Assembly: GCF_010183535.1 (NCBI RefSeq)
Contig: NC_071330.1
Span: 9,715,717 to 9,779,716 of the forward strand
DNA length: 64,000 nt
Direction: 5' to 3'
From: Caenorhabditis remanei
Lineage: Eukaryota; Nematoda; Chromadorea; Rhabditida; Rhabditidae
In this document: positions 1 to 13,000 of the stretch, piece after piece
How positions within the stretch are numbered: the stretch's first letter is position 1
Layout of the letters: each line of letters begins with the position of its first letter
Made by a program: the position numbers and the translations under genes
The notes under the pieces: generated by a model
The model's input: the letters and a program-made list of their open reading frames with translations, nothing else
Told to the model about the DNA's origin: nothing
Database searches by the model: none

Positions 1-370
<370 letters not shown>

Positions 371-1030
371 ATCTCTTTATTTCTTTAAAAATGTATTTTA
401 TATCTTTCTTTCCTCATTCCCAACTTCGTGCCTTCTTTTCTAGGCGGTTCCATGTTTTTAACAAATTTCAGATTTTCAAGAACTTGTTTTCGTTTTTTAT
501 TTATGATTTGGCCACAATAAAACGTGTTGTGGTCTGTTTTTTTTAAAGAGGATAATCACATTCAACGACACATTTATGATGCATCACACGGAATCATGGT
601 TTTTAACTATTCTGAAGATTTAAAAAAAATTAATCCATAATCCTGAAATCCACAAATCTAGATTATTTATGTTGTTTAGAAGTGTATAATTTAACGGAAC
701 ACTGAGAATATATCGAGAATTTCGAGGCGAAGTCAGTTAATAAACCCAGATGCAATATAAATAGTGTACTTACAATCTAGTCCGGGTGTTCGGATTTTTC
801 AATTGGAGACTGTGGATCTGATGTATTGAAGAACATGTACAATGAAATATTCTATTTCAGAACAAATTATATTTCAATGTATCTCAACATATGTTCATTT
901 CACTTCGTATAAACTGACCTCTCTTATTGCCTAGAAACCGGATTTCCAGTTGGTCAAACCTCTCTACACCCAAAATACTCCCTTCATTTCTCACCTCATT
1001 ACTTTCGAATCGCTCGCTAGTCAGGTTATT
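371..1030. other. act-5 3' UTR and intergenic spacer
   Basis: Contains the actin 3' UTR with an AATAAA near 515, then AT-rich sequence up to the first convincing start of the dynein-like gene. No conserved element recognised beyond the poly(A) signal. Confidence 0.5.
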
Positions 1031-4027
1031 ATGTCTAATCTACTGGAAAAGGAACATTTCAAGTGTAAGTCATATCTTCTTTATCTTTATTTCCAAACGG
1101 ATTTCAGTAAGGAAACATACTCGATATTTGACAATCCATCGAGTTGTTGAACAAAAGAGTTGGCATCAACTAGCCTATGAGGACCGTCTTCGAAGGGAAA
1201 ATCGAAAAATACCAAAGATATGTCGAAAAAATTTTCTTCGCTGGCATCTAGAACAGTTGGAAGCAAGGAAAAAAATTAGAAGATTGAGAGAAAAGAATCA
1301 GGATGAGAGTATCTATGTGGCAAAACAATGGTATTACGTTCTGAAGAAACATCCATTGAAACCAAGAATTGAATGGAGTTATCAGAGAGTTCATAAGTAG
1401 GTCAAAAAAATGGTTTTTAAATTCATAAGAACTTAATTCAGATTGAGTTCAAAGAATGAAAGAATTGCTCAAGAGTTAGAAGAATTGATCGATTGCGCTG
1501 AAAGATATGCGTTGATTGAGCATTTATCAGATGAATTTCGAAAGAAAGAACAATTAATATTGATGAAATTAAAAAGTGAGTTCCTAATTATAAAAACGGA
1601 ATGATACAATGATGTTTTAGAAATAGAAAGATATCGTTTAGAAGTGAACAATAACAGAGAACTTCTTCTCAGATCTCAATCTTTGGCAGCGATGAAAATT
1701 CGGATATTTTTTGAGCACAGGTAGTTCAATTCATTTAAAAAACTTGCTGATATATATTTTTTATTCAGAAAAGGATTGATATTTGATATCAATGAAATAA
1801 TCAACCCGGAAATTGGAAATATGGCAATTAGAAAATTTCGAGAAACACTACTTGCCAAAATCACAGAGTTTTCCAATGAGATCAACACAAAGTGTGGAAA
1901 AGATTATCATTGAAATGGAAAAATAAACATTTTATAGATTATTGAGAAAAAATTGGAAGGATGAAAAGAAACGAAACATTGTTCAAAATTGTATAGTACA
2001 AGAAACAACGAATGCAGCATTCGGAACAATTCAATCGTATCTGAAGACACTGAGAAATAAGGTTTTGTTTCATTCAGATCTACTATCAAATATGAGTTTC
2101 AGTCATCATTCATTGCAATCGAATGTATGATAGTAGACAGAAAGTTATGGGTCAATTCCGAACAGATTCGTTTATTATTGAAAGAACCTATCCGTGTAAT
2201 GTGCTCGTTGGAAAGTGTCCGAATGTCAACTGAAGATTGTGAAACGTGGCAAGAGGAAGCAATGATGAGTGTGGATGTCCTATCTCATGAAAATATTTCA
2301 AATCATCAGTTCTTGCAACCATACGCATTTTTGGTTGACGATTATAAGGTACTCTGAAAATCAAGTCTTCTCATGAGAAGTGGCTTTATCCACCGTACTC
2401 ATTTCAGGTATCACCAAAGTTAACCGAAGAAGAACTCATAAAAATGTATGACGACTCAACACATCTCCAAATCCGTCTGACGAAAGCACCAAAATTTCTC
2501 ACTGTTCGTTGCTTTGTTCTTCGTTTGGAAAGTGTATGGACCGAGATGGAACGACGAATTCGAAGTTTTAGAAATCAATTGAAAATGGCTATTAGAAGAA
2601 AATTCACAACGTTTGTTCTCCGGTTTTGAGTATTTTCTAGATGTTTCGTTTCAGTTTACTTAATAAGTTACTCCACGATTTCCGGAAATACGATCGAGCA
2701 CTGCAGTATCGATCAATTGATCCTTCAATGATGCTCAACAACAAAGCACAAGTTGATTTAATGCTTCAAAATGAAATAGGAGACAGTGCCAGACAATTTG
2801 TAGATGTTTATGATAAAGTTTTTGAGATAACACAGGTAATTGAACCTTTTTAGAATGATTTCAGACTTAAATGAGTTCAGCATATTTCTCTCGACACTTC
2901 TCAAATGGATACTCTTCTTCAAATTGCGTCTCTTCGTCTTTCTCTTCCACAATGCATTAATGATCATGCTCATTTCTTTCAAAAACGAATATCTACTTTT
3001 CTGCATTTTGTCAATGTAGGTATCCTTTTTAAACATGTTCTATTTGTTTTTATTCAGAAAAAACAAGCAAAAGTGATGGCAAGTGTCCAAAAAGCCATGG
3101 ATAAACTCAAGATTGTACAAACAATGGGGAATCCACAAGAAGTCGAAACATATTTGACACAAATGGCAAAATTGAGACCAATGCTTGACAGTTTAATAAC
3201 TGAAATTGAGGACTTGAATAAGTTTGAAAAAGCGGTGGATATCCAGGTGTCTGATGTGACAAAAATGAGACTTTTTGTGGGAGAAATCGAGTCGTTGCAA
3301 AGTTTATTCGTGGCGACAAGTGGGTATTATAAGCATGTCAAGTGGGTTATCATCCAATTGCTCTTTTCGATCGAACAATGATTTCAGCGCTTTCTTTGAA
3401 TCTCGCCGAACTCTTGTAAATATTGATGCAAGTAGCAACTTCATCGAACAGTTTACAGTCCAATTGTCTGTTTTTGAGAGTTCATTGGCAACTCATAGAG
3501 CTGCAAAACATTTCATTGCATACGTGAGTTTTGACAATTAGGAGAAGAGCTGAAGATGTTATTTCAGGCACGAAACGAGGTGGACACATTCAAAAAGAAT
3601 TTCTCAGTTGCCGAAGTAATGTCCTGTAGACGTTTGTTGGATGCTCATTGGTTGAGAATGTCAGAGATTGTCGGTCAGTTCAAGCTTCCTACTTCATAAA
3701 ACATCATTCTCTTTCAGGATTTGATCTGACTCCATATGCTAATAGTTCGATATCACAAATTTGTGAATTGGGTCTGGAAGCACACCTTCAACAACTAAAA
3801 CCAATAGCTTTTTCTGCTGAAAGAGAAGCAACTGCAGCTGATCAATTACATTCAATCGTAACATTTTGGAGCCAAGAGCATCTGGAAATGAGATTTCACG
3901 TTCAATGGAAACTATCTCTAGCTGTCAAACTTCGAGATCTGCACAGTCGAGTTCAAACGGATTTAAATACGTTGAAACATATGACAAATGTTGAACAGAT
4001 AACAGATGATTCATTACCGTGAGTCGA

Positions 4028-4061
<34 letters not shown>

Positions 4062-7000
4062 CTCAATATAATCAAATGAATTTCAGACAATGGATTGAGT
4101 GGACATGTCGAACAGAAACAATTCTCAAAGCATGGTGTGAAACTCAACAAAAATGGATGCGAGTTGCAAATATTTTCGTAACTTGTAGAAACACTTTACA
4201 GGTTTCATTCGATTCTAATATGAAGCGAGACTTGTTTTATTTTTTGCAGAAAGAATACGAATTACTTAGAACTTGTGCAAAATACTTCATAAAATTAGAA
4301 AGAAATGTTGTGAAAGATGCAACTATATATCGAGTAATGCAGCTACCACATCTTCCGTGTTGGATAGAAAAGATTCGAAAAATGGTCGCTGTGATAATAC
4401 AAGGAGTTCGTGGACTTTTGGATGGGATGAGAATGATTAATTCAAGGCTTTGCCTATCTTCTGAACTACATCTTCTCAACTTATTTTCAACGACTTCCAT
4501 CGATACAAGATTACAATTACTACTAAAAGATTGTTTTCCTTCGCTGAGAAGATTATGTTTCAATCGAAGAAATCAGTTGGAATTGGTGGATTTATTAGGA
4601 GAGAAAGTTAATGTAGATCTGACAAAAACTGAAATTGAAAACCAAGAACCATGTGAGTTGATAAGAAGCATCGAGACTGCGTTTGCATCGAAACTGACTG
4701 ATGTTAGTTTAAGACTACTGTAGTCATTTCTGAAAACAAAGATTCAGATAATCACATATGAAAGACAAGATCGATCAAAAGCAGCGAGTAGAATCGGAGC
4801 AAATGTTGGAGAATTGATTGAGACAAGACAGACTCTTGACCCATTGTTTCTCAGCAGAGTGGTAATTTTTATTCAACGTTTTGCGACTGAATTTATTGAG
4901 ATTTTAAAAATTTCCCGAATTGTGAATTCATTTGTCTTTTGTTCAAACCGATTAGCATATTCTGAAGTGAACAGGAAGACAACCAGAATGCTTTTCTGAA
5001 ACCACGATTCTATTCCCAGTCCAGTAATTTTAAAAACATATTTTCAGGATAAAAACTACTTCGTTCAACATAAACTTATCAAATTGAAATCATTGGTTTG
5101 ATTTTTGAGATTCAATTAAGCTTACATGTAGTAATAGATACATATTTAGAAAGTAGAATTAAATTTAGAACAGCAGCTATTTAGTAGTAGTCACAGTTCA
5201 TGTTGTGATGTCACTCTTCCGATCATTTTTAGTTCTCATAATATTATTTTTCAGGAAAAAGCGTACTATATTCAACATAAAAGTGTCCAACGTCAGTCCC
5301 TTCTCACTGTTGATTTTGTTTATTCAAACGAAACGAACCGTTTCATTCCGAAAAGTTTGGCAGATAACTGGAGCAGTGGACACATTATTCTTCTTATTGG
5401 AGAAGTTTGTTCTACGAGATCTTTTGTTTTGAAACTATCTAATTGTTTGTGTTCGAACCTTCGAATCGTCAATTCTCATAATCTTCTGGAATCTGCTTTT
5501 CTCGAGAGATTAACCAAATGTATTCCAATGACAAATTGGTTTGTTCTGCTGGAAAATGTTGATTTACTGACGTCTCAAATTGCATTCAACCTATTCAAAA
5601 TGCTATCAACTCAAACTGTTCCATTCCCTCGATTATTCATTTCATCAACTGAAGAAATCAAGAATCAACTTCCGACAGCAATTGCTATTGAACATCTGAG
5701 AACAACTTCTGAACATTTGGGTGGATTTCGTGATTTAATCGATGACCAACACAAATCATCTCCCTCGTTCAAATTTGAAACAACTACTCCTTTATCAAGT
5801 GTTCGATCTGCTTCGATTCCAACTGCATCCAGATTACCAGCTCAAGGGAATCCATCTATCCAACCACCGTCTTCTCCACATTCTTTACTTTTAGAGAAAC
5901 TAGGAACACGAATTAGAAATAGGTGAGTACAAAATGCTGCTCGGTCATTGTTTCTTTTGCAACATGGATGTTGAACCTGACGAGTCTCTTCATGACGAGT
6001 CTCTTCATTTCATCTCTTCATAACAGATATATCTCACTTGAATTCACTTTTCGTTTATATACTTCTGGGTGGACAAGCAACCGACATTTAACGGGTTCCG
6101 CCAGTCACTATGGAATTAGTAAAGATGTGAACATACTTTTAACGAGATGAATCGAGTTCATTGAACAGATGACACGTCAGGTGCAGTGGGAAGATTTGAA
6201 AAACTTCTAGTTAAAATATGAATAATTTAGAGATTGTTAACGCCTACATTCAGCAACAATTTCAAGAGTTACCCATTTTATTTTCAGAGAAATATCAGGA
6301 TGTGTCGGCCCAATGGCGAAGGAAACACTGAAAGAAACTCTTGATCATTTTGCTGAAAAAGTGGTTTGGATATACATTGACGTCTTTGTTCGTGATCAAT
6401 TGGTTGTTCACTCTGATGAGTTTGCAGCTTCTCCATCTGGAATTCTTTTCGAAGTACTTTCTCCAAATATTCAACCATCAAATGGATCTGAAAGTGAACG
6501 GAGTTATCACTCAACTATTTCCACGAACTCAGTTTTTATCAACACAATAGTTGTGTTCTACGGGTTCTCAGAATTCTGGAATATATTTCCATTTATTTCT
6601 CCATTATTCCTGAAGAAAAATGGATATTCATCTCAAACTCCTCCATTTCTGACGCTTGACGATGGCAGTACATATTGGCCACAAGAGAATGTTCAATTTT
6701 TGATGTGTATTCCAGATGAAGAAGGTTTTCATTTGAATACTGTTAAGAAATTTGATATTCCATTTCATGTTGTAAACGAAAATTTAAAAATGAACGTTGC
6801 AAGAAGTTGGAGGAAAATCTGGCAGAGAAAGTATACAGAACTGTTCAATGTACGTTTATTCGTATCACAAAAGGATACAATTTTTGAATATTTTCAGAAA
6901 ATCTCTCTTATCGAAATAATGGATGAACTCGTGGATCGTATTCTATCACCAATGTCATCATATTTCTCTGAAACTTTTCTATGGCCTTCGACTCTGTTTC

Positions 7001-10000
7001 AAGTAATTTATCAAGATCTAACAGAAGTTATACCATTATCTCGAACTACTTCTGTAAATGATACACTTCGGATTACTGTAATTCTAGCTACTGCTAATTA
7101 CATCTCGATATTTTGTGATGATCAGAAAAAAGTAGAAGCAAAACTTGGGAAATGTTTAGTTTCAATACGAGGGAAACTATCAATTCAAATCCCAGAAGAT
7201 GTCTGTAATTGGAAAATATCCTATCAAGATGCAACAAAATTAGTGAGATGGGAAGAAGAACCATTCTGTCAGAGTTCAATTGATAAAGATAGTGCAATTG
7301 GGAATATAATGGTTTTAATCAAAGAGAGGAAGTCAAATTTAAAGAAAAATGAATTTAGATAGTCACTCCAAATATGGATCGTCTTCTATTCTACAGTATT
7401 CGCCTCCTCAGTTCTGGTCATAATATTCTTGTACATGGACCGCCATATTCAAGGAAAACAATGTTTGTCAAAATGATTTCAAAGTTTCTTTCATCAAGTG
7501 GATCAGAAGTTCAAGTTGAATTCCTATGGTTAGATGGTAAAAGTCGAGTTGGAAATGACGTCGCACAGAAAGTATTTGCAAACATTGTGGATACTTGTGA
7601 GAAAACACATCAGAGTAAACAGCTGGTAAGTGCACATTTTCCTGTGAGCCACGTATTCAGACCGGGGTTGCCACATAAAATAAAACCCTAAATTAGTCTT
7701 TCGGCGGCAAGTCTTTTTATGCACTCCTGCAGAAACCTGTAGAATGCTTTGCTGGTAATCCCTCAGAAATGTTTATTGATCGACTGGTTAGTACAAGGGT
7801 TAGTTGATCGGTTAGTTGATTAATTGGGTTTCTGCTTATCCACAATGAGATCCCATACGATGACTTCTCGTGGATTTTGCATTTCCGTATCTGCGGCGAG
7901 ATCCACTGCGACTACGGCTGCGACTGCGACTGCTTGAACTCCGGATTGAAGTCTCGCTGAAAGAGAACATGTATTTTTAAAATAAAATTTATTGTGCTCA
8001 CCGAGCTGCCCGACGAGATTTTCCTTTTGGTTTTGGAGTGGCACGACGAGAAGAACGTCTTGATACGCTTCTCTTGGATGAGCGACGAGATGAAACTGAA
8101 CGACTTCTGCTGCGAGATTTCTCTTTTGTAGAGCGAACACGACGAACGCGACGATGACTTGGTTCTCTGGCAGTAGAAACGGATCGAGATCGAGAACGAG
8201 TACGGGAGCTGCGAGCACGAACCGATTTGCTGGAATAGTTTGGATGATTATACAATACGTTTCTTCCCTTCATACCTTCCAATTTTACGTCCTCTTCCTT
8301 TCACTGGTTTTCTCGAAATCGAACGACGACGAGACGAAGATCGAGATCGGGAGCGACTGCCACTGCGACTGCGGCTGCTACGGTAGCTAGACGCCGATCT
8401 GGCACTACGACTGCGACGGCGACTTTGACGAGAAGTTTCTTGGCGTGAAACGGAACGGGCCGTAAGACGACTAGATCCAGCGGTCTTTTTTCTTGGAGTG
8501 AAGCGTCCAACACTGTCACGAGGAGCTTGTGAGGCCGCACGGCTTCTTCTTCTTCTTTCTGCAGGCTTCATTTTGCGAGTTATCGATTTGAAGGCACTGA
8601 TTTCTCCTCTGAATTCTACAACTTTTATTCACAACAAGTCTGGGTTAGTGGGTTAGGAGATTAGACTAGGGTGTCAAGGTCACGGGGAATTGAATAAAAA
8701 TTGAATTGGCTATTGAGAGATGCTCAAAAGAAAATGAATAATTGAATACGAGAGGGAAGCCTTCGAAAAAAACTCACGTGAAAACTCTCTGACTATTATG
8801 AACAATTGGGTTTTTTTAAATCTTCAAAAACGAAAGAATCTGAATAAAAAAATGTAGTGAATGAAATCTCAAATAACACTTACTATTTCAGTATATCGTC
8901 ATTGATCGCTTCTCATTCACCGAACCACTTCTCCCAATTATTGAATTTTTCGTCGATCACAAAACATTTTGGAAAGATGGGAAACTTTGTAAATCAGATG
9001 CACAGATTCGAATGATAATTGTAACAGATGAAGAAGATTACGCGTGGCTTCACAAAACAAAAGCACTTTTCTCTACTTTTATTGGTATTGCAATGCCTCC
9101 TTCAACTAAATTTCAAGATCAAAAGCCATTGGTTCAAAGCTTGATTGCTGCCAACTTCACTGCTAAGTTTGTTGAATTTTTCGAGTATTTTTTAAGAAAA
9201 AAGTGTTCGTTCTTCCAGATCATTCAGCTCTGAGTATCATCATCATTTGGAGTCTTTTTCATCTTGTATTGTTGAGATTGTCAAGAAACCTTATGTGGTA
9301 ATTGCTACTAGTTTCAACTTCTTTTATCTGTTTTTCTCCAGAAAAACTTGTCTTCGATGGCACTGGCGACCCGTCTGGCCAAGTCATTCTTCTTTGCTTT
9401 CCCCGATAACTGTCCCGATCCAAATGCTCTTCTTCGTCTGTTTATTCATGAATCAGCACGAGTAATTGGGAATGCAATTGATCCATCGCATCGATCTATT
9501 TTTGCACAAGAATTCGAAGCACTCATCGATCAGAATTTCAGTACAACTCAACAGGCAGTTCTGAAACATATCGCACAAATATCGGATAATGAGGAGGAGG
9601 AGGAAGAACAAGAAGGAGAAGAAAAAAGAGCTTCAACGATAATTGATATGTTTGATTTAATATATTCAGAAGTAGATGCACACGATGTTGTTGATGGATT
9701 GAGTTATGAACCAGTCGTTGATAGAGTTCAATTCCAAAGAAGTATTGAAAACTTTTTGTTTGAACATCATCGAAATCATCCGAAAGATAGAATCCGATTA
9801 TTCGTTGATTGGGAAACAAGTGGATGGGTTCAAGGAGTTATGAGAGTTATAAGACAGGCATCAGAGCATATGGTATTGACTGCTCCGCCGAATAGTGGAA
9901 GAACTCAAGTGGTTAAAGCAGCATGTGTTGCTTGTAATGCAACGGTGAGTCGGAATTACCGGATGCTAGATATTTTTGTAAAAATTTGTTGATTCGATTC

Positions 10001-13000
10001 AACTAAAATACAAGGTATCGTTGAAGGATTTGATCTACTTCTCTCCTACTAATCTAGATAATTATGATCCAAAAGTCAACATCAAAATTTTCCAGATGAC
10101 ACACATGCAAGTGGATGCAACATGCTACGATACATTCATTTCAAGATGGGAATACGCATTAAGTCGAGCTATTAATATAATAGCAAATACCAATCAACAT
10201 GTTGTTATTTTGGTTCATCTCGATTTTTGTGTATGATTGTTTTCTTCTTTTGAACTAACTAAACTTCTCTATTCAGTACGAAAAAGTGGAGCCTCGGTGG
10301 ATGGAACAAATCAAACTTTGGATTGAGTGTCCGAACACCCAACATTTGATTTCTGATGAGGTATTTTGAGAAAGTGTAAAAATAGTAACAATGTGTTAAC
10401 CTCATCATCATCTCTTTGTTTCCAGCAACTACACACAATGGGAGAACAATTGATTGAATGCGAAAAGAATTTGGCGACACAAATGCAAACGATTGGATTG
10501 AGACTACCGGGACAAAGAATGTGCAAATATCTCCCAGTTGAAACATTGAAAGAACCACAAGCATTGAGAAAAGTGTTGGAAGCAAGGATATTTGATGCCC
10601 TTCATGTTATGTTTCTTGTTGATCCACAGTTCAAAAGTGACTTCTCTTGGTGTACAATATTTCATGTCCCGGTGAGAAATCTTGTATTTGGTCGGAGAAT
10701 TCGGGATTTATTCGTGGCTTTCAGGCAATTGAAAAATCAGATTTACTTTCAAAAGTTTCAAAGATTATATCGGATTGCAAAGTTGACGACGCTGCGCAGA
10801 TTATTGTTTCTACGTTTTTCATAGGTAAGAGTATTTCTTTTTTTCATTCCAGCAGAAACTTTCAGTTAAAAAATATCTGCAATCAATAGGAATTGCTCTT
10901 CCGGGAACAGTTTTCAGTCAACTATTTGAAGTTGCTGATTGCTTTCAAATTGTATTTAGGCAACAAAAGAAGTAAGTTTGATAGAGTCTTTATTTCTACA
11001 ATACAGCGAAACACATCTGGTCATCTAAGAAATGATTGAAAACGTAGACAGCTTTTATTATGAAAAACAGTATAAAGTTTTTTGGAAAACGTTTGTTTTA
11101 TTACTAAATATGCGGCCAATGCTGAGATCTTTGATCCAAATGTTGAATTGCACGTCGTTCCCTTAATTACTGACTGTTTGCATTGGAATGTTCTTGAACT
11201 TCTTTCAAACATTGACTCGACTTCGTAAAGTAGATTTTGTATAGTAGAGATTCAAGTAGTAGACATACTTTGAAAAAAAAAAAGTGGCAGTGAATGGTTT
11301 ATTGAATAAAAAACGATTAGACGATAAAAGACTAATAGGTCTTCCTGAGTGTTTACTTTCTGCGGGTTCCGTCCTCGAAAAAGACTCCTCCGTCGATGGC
11401 GCAGTACTTTGGACAGATTCCCTTCTCTCCAGATCCTCCAGATTGTCCTGGTTGTCCTGGGGCTCCTGGGTTTCCGTCGGATCCTGGTTGTCCTGGGGCT
11501 CCGGATGGTCCCTTTGGTCCTGGGGCTCCTGGTTGTCCTGGTCCTCCTGGGGCTCCTGGAGATCCGGCTGGTCCTGGTGGTCCTTGTGGTCCAGCTTGTC
11601 CTGGGGCTCCTGGAGAAGACTCAGATTGAGCATCAGATCCTGGTTGTCCTGGGGCTCCAGCTTGTCCTGGGTTTCCTGGGGCTCCTGGGGCTCCCTTTGG
11701 TCCAGCTGGTCCTGGGGCTCCAGCTCCTGATCCTTGTCCTGGGGCTCCTGGTGCACCGGCATCTCCTTGTGGTCCTGGGGCTCCTGGAGCTCCAGCTGGT
11801 CCTTGTGGGCATGGTTTGCATGGTGGTGGAGTGATTGGCTCACATGGTTGTGCTGGTGGGCGTCCTGGGTTTCCTGGAAGTCCAGCGGCTCCTGGACGTC
11901 CTGGTCTTCCTGGCTTTCCTGGTGTTCCAGCTGGTCCAGCTGATCCTGGAAGGCAGCATCCGGAGCATGATCCTCCTTGGGATCCGTGGTTTCCTTGGTC
12001 AACAGCCTCATCAGTTCCGTATCCAGCTTGACGGGCGAAACGGGAAGCATTCTTTGGAGATCCACGGATGTGGTTCACCTCAGCGAAGATGTCACGAGCA
12101 GAGTGCTTACAGAATTTGATCTCATGGTTGATTTGGGTCTTTATTCCATCAACATAGTTGTACACCAATGGAAGAGTGATACACAGCTGAAACGTTCTTT
12201 TTTGAACTGAAATTCTCTGATAAATAAACTCACCGAGAACACGGCAACAACCGAGAAGGTAACAGCCGAATAGGCAACAAAGCGGTAAGCCTGAAGTCTT
12301 TGCTTCTCGTCCATTGCTGAATGACGTTCTCACACTATCAACCCGTTCTTATATATCTTGACTGGAGGGTGTAAAAGGATAAGAGAGGAAGTTGATGATT
12401 GTAATAGAAAAAAAGAGATAAGAGAATTTGAGAAGAATGGTACTTCTTACAAAAAGAGGTTATTGTAAACAGTTTGTGTGATTTAACAAGACACAAGGAA
12501 CTGAAAAAAACGGAAAAGCTAGAATCAACACATTTTGATGTGGGTCAACGACATTTCTCAAGGTTACTGGTTCTTGGTAAAACTTCTTGAAACCTTTTAG
12601 GCTTTTATTGAAAAAATAATGAAATGAAGACTAGACGCTCAGCGATTGAAAAAATGTTACGAACTTTTAACTCTGACAAAAATTGTTTATTGTTGTTTTT
12701 TCTTAGTTGTTCCTTCAATAATCGGCAAGTTCTGACTTGAATAATTGTGTTTTTTTTTCTTTAGAGATAGGATGAACTATTCGGTTTACAAGAAGAAGAT
12801 CATAAATTAATCAAGCTCTTTGTCCAAAAAATTAATTCTTGTTGTGAAAATTAGAGACTTGAGCATAAATATGAAACATGTAATAGGAGAAACTCTGTAC
12901 ACAAATTCAGTGTAAAAAGTAGTCTGCGTGGGAGTTTTAATTTGTTGAAAGTTAAACCGCACTGTTGTTTTTTTAATCCTTCAAAATGAGCTCAGCATTT

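Noticed and set aside
11021..11212. 63-codon minus-strand frame, identical in two places (also 13176-13367)
   Set aside because: It lies wholly in the duplicated 3' flank of collagen copies 1 and 2, so its identity reflects a recent duplication, not coding selection.
11284..12119. Long open frames on the plus strand and other frames across the collagen genes (also 13440-14275 and 15671-16515)
   Set aside because: They are antisense or shifted readings of the Gly-X-Y repeats (codon-biased GGN-CCN repeats leave every frame open); no start context or splice support.
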